This document shows positions 1 through 5,035 of a stretch of DNA of 47,490 bases, in pieces. The position numbers and the translations under genes are program-made. Under the pieces are notes generated by a model, which made no database searches, was not told the DNA's origin, and worked only from the letters and a program-made list of their open reading frames with translations. This DNA comes from JANNXY01 sp031409775. Lineage in GTDB: Bacteria > Patescibacteriota > Minisyncoccia > Phycocordibacterales > CAIZIN01. Position 1 is the first letter of the stretch; every line of letters begins with the position of its first letter. Where the stretch lies: assembly GCA_031409775.1 (NCBI GenBank), contig JANNXY010000041.1:1-47490 (forward strand), written 5' to 3'.

Positions 1-94
1 ACTAAATGCAACATACTCAACACCTTTCATTTCCTAGGAGTGCCAGAGAGTTATATAGCAACCTGAGATACGGGAAGGTGACTCAATCGAGAGA

Positions 95-1495
95 TTGGGG
101 TTTTTGAAGTGGGTGGGGAGGGTTTTGTGCAACAAAGCCCTGGCCGATGGCACTGTCCAGGACATCAAACTCGAAGATGAGCAAGGAGAATTGGACTTCA
201 TCATGAACCGCTTTCCTTTGCGCATGCGCAAGGCAGTGGCTACGGACAAGTTCACCGATTTCCCGGAGCATCTCGTGAAAATGCGTGAATTCGATCTCGA
301 AGAAGACAGTTTAGATTTGATTCCAGACCATCATGTGATCGAAGTCGGCAAGACCAAGAAAACCAAATTTATCCTCGATAAAGTACCCGCAGAAATGACC
401 GGACTTGAGGAGGGTGATACGGTGCTTATGCCGCTCGGAGGTTCGGGCGATTATTTGGCCTTTGCTATGTCGGTGCGAGCGGAACAGATCGGAGCCAAGG
501 TGCTCCGAATTCCACCTCGCCGTATCAAGGAAGAGCGCGGTAGGCTCGTGAATGTAACTGTCGTAGGTGTTTCCGATGATCATGATATTATCAAAGCACT
601 TTACGACGGCGAACCTGGTAGCTTCTATCCAGTCACCGCTCGGCAGCGGGATATGATTGAAGCCCGAGAAACATTCCGAGCCCGTGAACATATGCAGCAG
701 GAGCGCAAAAGCTGTGCCATGCGTGTGCGTCAGAGGGGTATCGGTGAGACATTTGTCCGTGCTGATGGCCTGTTCCCACAAGGATCGATCGAGAAACGCT
801 TCGACGAATTGCTCGCTGATGACGATCTACTCGATCTGATTACACGCAAGGAAAAACGACTTGAAACAGAGTTAGCGAAGTTTCTCGAAAGGATCCCCGT
901 ATATAACAAAGTCTTTGGATCGATCGAGGGTGTGGGCCCAGTTATTGCGGCTGGCATCATCTGCACCGTTGGCGACATCAGGCTCTTTGTGCGGAGCGGG
1001 GGCAATCTCCGTTACCGTGCAGGCAAGCTAAAGAAGTATTGCGGTGCTTGTCCGGGGCCAGATGGGAAGCTTCTCAGGAAAACAGCAGGGAAAACCTTGC
1101 CTTATACTCCAGGACCTCGGCAGGCGATATACAAATTCGCCCAGCAGATGATCAAGCGCCCAGGTTCTGATTGGGGAGTGCGTTTAGTAGCCAACAAGGC
1201 GTATTATGCTGCGAAGCATCCAATCGAAACTTTGGTTATCAAATTGCCTGCAGGAAGTACCAAAGAGTATTTGATCGATGGCGTTACTTGTCGCAAGGCA
1301 GGTACTGGTCATGAGCTTTGGGATGGTGCCGAGTGGCACAAAGTCGTTGGCAAGCGTAAGCATTTCAAGGGTCACCTGCACAAGATGGCCATCTGGAAGA
1401 CGCTGACCGAGTTCGTCGAGCATCTGTATGATGAATGGACGAGGCTCGAGGGGATCATTCCCGGTCAAGGTGGTGGTGAGGCTGCAGCGGCCTAG
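95..1495 (+). CDS. Tas-like / IS110-related Nop-domain RNA-guided protein
   Basis: 466 residues, directly upstream of a dual-spacer array. Residues 79-165 resemble an IS110 RuvC-like N-domain: VIEVGKTKKT (81-90) sits where IS110 has the first catalytic Asp strand, PLGGSGDYLAFA (113-124) where it has the EATG motif, and SDDHD (160-164) where it has the KxDxxDA motif. Residues 180-270 are charged and helical, like the linker preceding a Nop or IS110 C-domain. Residues 274-320 (FGSIEGVGPVIAAGI, then KLKKYCGACP) match the helix-hairpin-helix/Nop-like core shared by IS110 and box C/D proteins. No HNH motif is visible. From established knowledge, Tas proteins carry a Nop domain and use guides from adjacent TIGR arrays to bind or cut DNA. 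The first Asp reads Glu and the EATG Glu is missing, so cleavage activity is doubtful. The TTG start at 95 has no clear ribosome site; ATG 203 is an alternative. An automated pipeline would probably call this an IS110 transposase, but no element ends are seen. Confidence 0.78.
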   Translation: MGFLKWVGRVLCNKALADGTVQDIKLEDEQGELDFIMNRFPLRMRKAVATDKFTDFPEHLVKMREFDLEEDSLDLIPDHHVIEVGKTKKTKFILDKVPAEMTGLEEGDTVLMPLGGSGDYLAFAMSVRAEQIGAKVLRIPPRRIKEERGRLVNVTVVGVSDDHDIIKALYDGEPGSFYPVTARQRDMIEARETFRAREHMQQERKSCAMRVRQRGIGETFVRADGLFPQGSIEKRFDELLADDDLLDLITRKEKRLETELAKFLERIPVYNKVFGSIEGVGPVIAAGIICTVGDIRLFVRSGGNLRYRAGKLKKYCGACPGPDGKLLRKTAGKTLPYTPGPRQAIYKFAQQMIKRPGSDWGVRLVANKAYYAAKHPIETLVIKLPAGSTKEYLIDGVTCRKAGTGHELWDGAEWHKVVGKRKHFKGHLHKMAIWKTLTEFVEHLYDEWTRLEGIIPGQGGGEAAAA

Positions 1496-1557
1496 GTTTG
1501 GAAAAATTGGAGTGTCCTTAGATGAACATGCTACTATGCTGCTTCTGAACACCTCTT

Positions 1558-1629
1558 CCCGTAGTGTGCAACAACCACGCTACGGGACCCTTTCAAAGTA
1601 TTTAATTATTATTGAATCTTTTGAAAGGG
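1558..1629 (+). repeat. Array accessory hairpin pair, copy 1
   Basis: Two adjacent hairpins sit between units 1 and 2 and have no spacer/centre plan. Hairpin A (1558-1586) pairs CCCGTAGTGTG with CACGCTACGGG around a 7-nt loop. Hairpin B (1588-1629) pairs CCCTTTCAAA with TTTGAAAGGG and has an inner ATTTAAT/ATTGAAT stem. Copies recur at 1946-2009 and 2250-2325. The last three bases of hairpin B are the first three of the next unit's stem, so the structures may compete. They may be processing or boundary elements; the role is inferred only. Confidence 0.7.
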
Positions 1630-1945
1630 TGGGCGGTCTAATGAATATATGTTTCTATGGTGGGTCTGACCACTCATCCCCAATTTCGCCTCGGCGAGTG
1701 CCGGTGTTCTAATAGCCGCCTGTTTCTATCCGCGCATTGAACACCAGCATCTTTTTCAGTTCTTTATACAATTTGGTGACGTAGGCTTGGTTAGAAATGT
1801 TTCTATTTGGTTCCTGCTTACGTTACCAACTACTTTGGCGATGTGGTCTATGACGTGCCTGTTTCTACCTGGCCCCTGACCACACCGTCAGAAATTTGAG
1901 ATGGGCTAACAGCAGCATGATTCTAAGCGGATTCTGCCCATCTCA

Positions 1946-2009
1946 CCGCGACGACTCACCTCGTCGCGGCCTCTTTAGAGTATTTTTCGTCAAGAATTTT
2001 CTGAAGAGG
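1946..2009 (+). repeat. Array accessory hairpin pair, copy 2
   Basis: Hairpin A2 (1946-1969) is CCGCGACGA, a 6-nt loop, then TCGTCGCGG, a perfect 9-bp stem. Hairpin B2 (1970-2009) pairs CCTCTTTAG with CTGAAGAGG and keeps an inner ATTTTT/AAGAAT stem. Sequence differs from copies 1 and 3 but the pairing is kept, which points to selection on RNA structure. It lies between units 6 and 7 of the array. Confidence 0.7.
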
Positions 2010-2249
2010 ATGTGTGCTTATGGACCAATGTTTCTAGATATTGTATGCACACATTCCTCTTTGCTCTTTGTACAATTTGGTAACGTAGACTTCTCGCCGT
2101 CTGATTCTATTCGATGACTGTTTACGTTACCGACTACTTTGGCGGTGTGGTCTTTCGGGGGCTTGATGCTTAAGTAAAAATGACTACACCGCCAGAAATT
2201 TGAGATGTTTTAACAACATCGTGTTTCTGAAGTCTGCGTGAACACCTCT

Positions 2250-2325
2250 CCTCCAGCATTTTGAGTAATCGACGTGCTGGAGGCCCTTTCAAAGGATTCA
2301 ATACGGATTGAGTATTTTGAAAGGG
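2250..2325 (+). repeat. Array accessory hairpin pair, copy 3
   Basis: Hairpin A3 (2250-2283) pairs CCTCCAGCA with TGCTGGAGG. Hairpin B3 (2284-2325) pairs CCCTTTCAAA with TTTGAAAGGG, as in copy 1, with an inner ATTCAAT/ATTGAGT stem. It lies between units 10 and 11. The outer stem of B3 is identical to B1 while the inner arms differ by changes that preserve pairing. Confidence 0.7.
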
Positions 2326-2502
2326 TGGGTGGTCTAGAGAAAGCTTGTTCCTAGAGGGCGATTGACCACCCATCCGACCCTTTGCTGGTGTTCTATGTAG
2401 ATCGTGTTTGTAAACATGAAGTGGACACCAGCATCCCTTTCAGTTCTTTGTGATTTGGTAGGCTTGTGCCGTAGTGTTTCTGTATATGGGCTGCTTATCT
2501 CC

Positions 2503-2536
2503 GCGGAGCGGGAAGTTTTCTTCCCGCTCCGCTTTT
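2503..2536 (+). terminator. Intrinsic terminator closing the guide array
   Basis: A perfect 13-bp GC-rich stem (GCGGAGCGGGAAG at 2503-2515 with its complement at 2520-2532), a TTTT loop and a four-T tail. It follows the last array unit by 3 nt, which fixes the array's transcription as rightward and co-directional with the tas-like gene. Confidence 0.9.
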
Positions 2537-2559
2537 GTATTTATGTCTTTTCTTAAAAT

Positions 2560-2588
2560 TTGCCAAAAAATCCATAATAGGTTAGTAT
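2560..2588 (+). promoter_or_regulatory. Promoter of rpmF
   Basis: TTGCCA (2560-2565), a 17-nt spacer and TAGTAT (2583-2588) form a sigma70-type promoter. The -10 ends 9 nt before the ATG at 2598, so the leader is only a few nucleotides and there is no Shine-Dalgarno site. Confidence 0.55.
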
Positions 2589-2597
2589 TTGGGAACT

Positions 2598-2807
2598 ATG
2601 GTAAACCACATGAGACATACGCGGGCACATACCGCGAATCGCAGAAGCCACCATGCCCTGTCCAAGCCAGGCTTGGCTATTGACGATGCAGGCAATGCTA
2701 CACTAAGGCATCATATGAACCCTGTTACCGGCATGTACCGCGGCAAGCAGATCATCGATGTGAACAAGAAGACCGCAGTCAAGGCAAAGGCAGAAAAGGT
2801 TAAGTAA
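2598..2807 (+). CDS. rpmF: 50S ribosomal protein bL32
   Basis: 69 residues. The N-terminal MRHTRAHTANRRSHHAL block and the later RHHMNPVTGMYRGKQIIDV block are diagnostic of bL32, a basic protein near the peptidyl-transferase region of the large subunit. Many bacterial L32 proteins carry two Cys pairs binding zinc; this one has none, as in C-minus paralogues. The start is placed at ATG 2598 (MVNHMRH) rather than the TTG at 2589, because 2598 fits the promoter; the conserved block itself begins at the internal ATG 2610. It separates the guide array from the nusB-rnc operon. Confidence 0.92.
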   Translation: MVNHMRHTRAHTANRRSHHALSKPGLAIDDAGNATLRHHMNPVTGMYRGKQIIDVNKKTAVKAKAEKVK

Positions 2808-2877
2808 CCTTGCTGCTTGTTGGTAATTAGATTGTTGCCGTATTTGTTTTGTGATACACTCTTAGCAAGCTATAACT

Positions 2878-3816
2878 ATGGCAAACAGGCACCTTTCCAG
2901 ATCAGTGGTTCTCCAAACACTCTTTGAGTGGGATTTTATGAGTCTCACGAGAGATAGAGCGCTGTCTGCCCTCACTCGCAATATCGTCGAATTCGCACCT
3001 GATATGGGCGATGAGTCGTTTATGACACATTTGTTCGACGGTGTCGTTTCCAAACATTCTGACTTGGACAACATAATATCCAAAGCTGCACCAGAATGGC
3101 CTCTGGCCAAGATATCGAACGTGGACCGCAACGTGCTCAGGCTTGGACTCTATGAGCTGCTGTTTGCAGAGCGCAAAGAAGTCCCACCCAAGGTTGCGAT
3201 AAATGAAGCGATAGAGCTTGCGAAGACATTTGGCGGAGAGAATTCTGGCAAATTCGTCAACGGTGTACTCGGTGCTGTGTACAAAGAAATAGGTGAACCC
3301 GGCAAAGAAGAGGTCTCTAAACGTAAAAAGATCGAGGACATTCCATTTGAAAAGATGCCGATACAGAAGCTCGTAGGTGGAGTCATATACGCCGAACACG
3401 AAGATCAGATCTACCTCGCACTAGTACATGATGTGTTTGGACATTGGACTCTTTCCAAAGGTAAGGTCAGACCAGAGGAAGATGTCTATGATGCGTTAGT
3501 GCGCAAAGCCAAGGAGGAGACAGGTTTAGAAGTTACAAGGGAAGACGAGCTTGGTAACAACGAATATGTTGCCTCTGACCCAACACTCGGCAAGATCCGC
3601 AAGCAGGTCCACTACTTCCTCGCCAAAGCTGAATACAAAGAACTGCATTTGGAAAAGAAAGGCGGACTCGACGATGCCAAATGGTTCCTAATGTCCGAGA
3701 TAGTTGACCTAAATCTATACAATGATATTGTGCCTATATTTACCAAAGCCGTAAACATATTACTAACGAAAGACCATGAAAGAAATCAAAGAATTCGAAG
3801 CAACACTGCAGAATAA
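2878..3816 (+). CDS. nusB: NusB domain fused to a Nudix hydrolase domain
   Basis: 312 residues. Residues 1-135 are a full NusB-type antitermination fold (motifs SRSVVLQTLFEWDF, VDRNVLRLGLYELLF, KVAINEAIELAKTFGGENSGKFVNGVLG), which in other bacteria binds boxA RNA with NusE/S10 during rRNA transcription. After a charged linker, residues about 160-300 form a Nudix domain. Its box reads GKVRPEEDVYDALVRKAKEETGL; the EE metal pair is present, but the usual RE reads RK. The Nudix substrate cannot be told from sequence. The 3' end overlaps rnc by 41 nt, so the two are translated together. The fusion links an rRNA antitermination factor, a possible nucleotide or RNA-cap hydrolase and the rRNA-processing RNase III in one operon. 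Confidence 0.9.
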   Translation: MANRHLSRSVVLQTLFEWDFMSLTRDRALSALTRNIVEFAPDMGDESFMTHLFDGVVSKHSDLDNIISKAAPEWPLAKISNVDRNVLRLGLYELLFAERKEVPPKVAINEAIELAKTFGGENSGKFVNGVLGAVYKEIGEPGKEEVSKRKKIEDIPFEKMPIQKLVGGVIYAEHEDQIYLALVHDVFGHWTLSKGKVRPEEDVYDALVRKAKEETGLEVTREDELGNNEYVASDPTLGKIRKQVHYFLAKAEYKELHLEKKGGLDDAKWFLMSEIVDLNLYNDIVPIFTKAVNILLTKDHERNQRIRSNTAE

Positions 3817-4468
3817 ATTTACAGACAAGAATCTACTAGAACAGGCCTTTATCCATAGGTCATATTTGAATGAGAACAGAAATGTAAGCAGGGAGCATAA
3901 CGAGCGCCTAGAATTCCTGGGTGATGCAGTGCTCGAGCTAGTAGTCACTCGCTACCTATACGACAGATATCCCGAAAAGCCCGAGGGAGATCTCACCGCA
4001 CTCCGCTCGGCTCTCGTAAACGCTGTAACACTTTCCCAAGTAGCAAGCGAATTACGTGTTAACGACTATATACTGCTTTCCAAAGGCGAGGCCAAGGACA
4101 TGGGTAGGGCTCGCAACTATATACTCGCAGATGCGCTCGAAGCGATCATCGGGGCGATTTACCTGGACCAGGGCTACGACAATGCAGAGAAATTTATACA
4201 CAAGAATATAACTGTGCGTATCGATGAAATAGTAAAGAAAAAGTTGTGGATCGATTCTAAAAGTAAATTCCAGGAAATAGCTCAGGAGCGCGTCGGTATC
4301 ACACCAGCGTATCGCACAGTGCGGGAATCAGGTCCAGACCATGACAAGATTTTCACAGTTGGACTCTACCTCGCGGACAACCTCGTATCCGAAGGGTCTG
4401 GTAAAAGCAAGCAAGAAGCCGAACAAGAAGCCGCGAGGGTTGCGCTGCATGATAGCAAATGGAAGTAG
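3776..4468 (+). CDS. rnc: Ribonuclease III
   Basis: 230 residues. The signature HNERLEFLGDAVL (41-53) carries the catalytic Glu and Asp, followed by the second acidic cluster in LADALEAIIGAIYLDQGY. A C-terminal double-stranded RNA-binding domain (about 155-230) ends with SGKSKQEAEQEAARVAL. It cuts double-stranded RNA, maturing rRNA precursors and structured mRNAs. Its start lies inside the nusB-nudix gene. The hairpin-rich array at 1509-2499 offers possible RNase III substrates, but that link is speculation. Confidence 0.95.
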   Translation: MKEIKEFEATLQNKFTDKNLLEQAFIHRSYLNENRNVSREHNERLEFLGDAVLELVVTRYLYDRYPEKPEGDLTALRSALVNAVTLSQVASELRVNDYILLSKGEAKDMGRARNYILADALEAIIGAIYLDQGYDNAEKFIHKNITVRIDEIVKKKLWIDSKSKFQEIAQERVGITPAYRTVRESGPDHDKIFTVGLYLADNLVSEGSGKSKQEAEQEAARVALHDSKWK

Positions 4469-4497
4469 GTCGCTCGGATTATTGTCTCGCGGAACAC

Positions 4498-4521
4498 GAA
4501 AATTATTTGCTAATAATTTTC
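4498..4521 (+). terminator. AT-rich hairpin after rnc
   Basis: GAAAATTATT (4498-4507), loop TGCT, AATAATTTTC (4512-4521), a perfect 10-bp stem 30 nt after the rnc stop. The tail (TCTGTCC) is not a real T-run, so it may act as an mRNA 3' stabiliser rather than an efficient terminator. Confidence 0.45.
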
Positions 4522-4603
4522 TCTGTCCGGCGCCGTCGCGCCTCCCAGGTTTCCGCTCGACAACAATCCTCGCTCAGATGTAAAAACTACAGAGGTGCTG
4601 TGT

Positions 4604-4609
4604 TATAAT
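4604..4609 (+). promoter_or_regulatory. -10 box of a leaderless gene
   Basis: TATAAT ends 6 nt before ATG 4616. Transcription would begin at or one base from the start codon. No clear -35 is seen. Confidence 0.6.
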
Positions 4610-4615
4610 CATCTT

Positions 4616-4912
4616 ATGAATAACAAAAGATATTGGTTGAGGGGAGGAATAGCAGGACTTGTCTTTAATGCGATATTTACTTTACCTGGAATTATTATTG
4701 GCATTTTTGCGCATGATGTCAGCGATGCATTCGGAACGGTTGCCGAAAAGATCTTCAATTTCTTTGGTACGATTTTACTCTACATTCCTTTAGGAAAAGA
4801 AGGTTTTCAGTTTCCTCTTTTGTTTGTCATTAGTTTCGGGTTTACCTCTATTGTCGGAGCGGTTATTGGCTGGATTTACGGAAAGATTAAAAATAGAAAC
4901 AATACTAACTAA
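4616..4912 (+). CDS. Small membrane protein, unknown function
   Basis: 98 residues from ATG 4616 (MNNKRYW). Three hydrophobic stretches are visible: about 9-30 (GGIAGLVFNAIFTLPGIIIG), about 45-60 (FFGTILLYIPLG) and about 66-88 (PLLFVISFGFTSIVGAVIGW), with a short basic tail. The start follows from a TATAAT box 6 nt upstream; a GTG at 4595 would lie before that box. I recognise no family. It stands alone between rnc and smc, with a perfect palindrome just downstream as a likely terminator. Confidence 0.65.
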   Translation: MNNKRYWLRGGIAGLVFNAIFTLPGIIIGIFAHDVSDAFGTVAEKIFNFFGTILLYIPLGKEGFQFPLLFVISFGFTSIVGAVIGWIYGKIKNRNNTN

Positions 4913-4940
4913 TTTAAAGGGATCGAAATCGACCACTTTA

Positions 4941-4964
4941 AAACCCATCGAATTCGATGGGTTT
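4941..4964 (+). terminator. Perfect 24-bp palindrome, likely terminator
   Basis: AAACCCATCGAA followed by TTCGATGGGTTT is a perfect inverted repeat centred on GAATTC, 29 nt after the small membrane protein gene. It ends in TTT with an A-run on the opposite side, so it could terminate transcription in both directions. Confidence 0.55.
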
Positions 4965-4966
4965 AT

Positions 4967-5018
4967 CCCTCTCCTGCATTTAGGAGAGGGATCGAGACGT
5001 AGTCCGAGGGTGAGGTAG
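4967..5018 (+). repeat. Dispersed hairpin element, copy 1
   Basis: A stem CCCTCTCCT/AGGAGAGGG (4967-4990) is followed by a conserved tail TCGAGACGTAGTCCGAGGG. A related copy at 33866-33919 has the same tail with few changes (TCGAGACGAAGTCCGGGGA). Both sit just upstream of a gene's -10 box. Confidence 0.6.
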
Positions 5019-5023
5019 TATGG

Positions 5024-5029
5024 TATTAT
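5024..5029 (+). promoter_or_regulatory. -10 box of smc
   Basis: TATTAT ends 6 nt before ATG 5036, the same geometry as several other genes here. No Shine-Dalgarno site is present. Confidence 0.45.
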
Positions 5030-5035
5030 TATTTC

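Larger units (their letters stand above)
1509..2499 (+). repeat. TIGR-like dual-spacer guide RNA array, 13 units
   Basis: Thirteen units share one plan: edge stem ending in C, T(A/T), 9-nt spacer A, 8-nt centre (consensus TGTTTCTA), 9-nt spacer B, TG, closing edge stem. Units (extent, A/B): 1509-1555 AGATGAACA/TGCTGCTTC; 1627-1679 ATGAATATA/TGGTGGGTC; 1698-1750 ATAGCCGCC/TCCGCGCAT; 1775-1827 GGTTAGAAA/TTTGGTTCC; 1837-1889 TGACGTGCC/CCTGGCCCC; 1898-1944 ACAGCAGCA/AGCGGATTC; 2006-2059 ATGGACCAA/GATATTGTA; 2079-2131 CTCGCCGTC/TTCGATGAC; 2141-2193 TCGGGGGCT/AAGTAAAAA; 2202-2248 ACAACATCG/AAGTCTGCG; 2323-2375 GAGAAAGCT/GAGGGCGAT; 2383-2433 TGTAGATCG/AACATGAAG; 2457-2499 GTGCCGTAG/TATATGGGC. Centres vary slightly (TGATTCTA, TGTTTCTG, TGCTACTA, TGATGCTT). 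Edge stems are conserved by pairing, with many G-T changes. The 26-nt core plus about 5 nt on each side gives the 36-nt length known for tigRNAs. Not a CRISPR: spacers are 9 nt and paired. Confidence 0.88.

Noticed and set aside
11..60. A fourteenth array unit before the tas-like gene (centre ATTTCCTA at 29-36)
   Set aside because: The flanking T(A/T) and TG bases and the edge stem are missing, so it does not fit the unit plan.
311..781. 156-codon open frame opposite the tas-like gene
   Set aside because: It is a shadow frame: no promoter, no recognisable protein, and the plus-strand frame has clear family motifs.
1428..2117. Open frames within the array (for example 1428-1712 and 1896-2117)
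   Set aside because: Their sequence is fully explained by the palindromic units and the translations are not protein-like.
1509..2499. Conventional CRISPR array
   Set aside because: There is no uniform 25-37 nt direct repeat with 30-40 nt spacers, and no cas genes. Variable segments are 9 nt and occur in pairs within palindromes.
1509..2499. Targets of the 9-nt spacers within this window
   Set aside because: A single 9-nt match is expected by chance about 0.3-0.4 times per spacer in this length, so lone hits would mean nothing without paired A/B sites.
95..2536. Plain IS110 insertion sequence with bridge RNA
   Set aside because: A bridge RNA is a single RNA of about 150-250 nt with two loops. 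Here 13 paired-spacer units form a long array, and no element ends or target duplication are visible.
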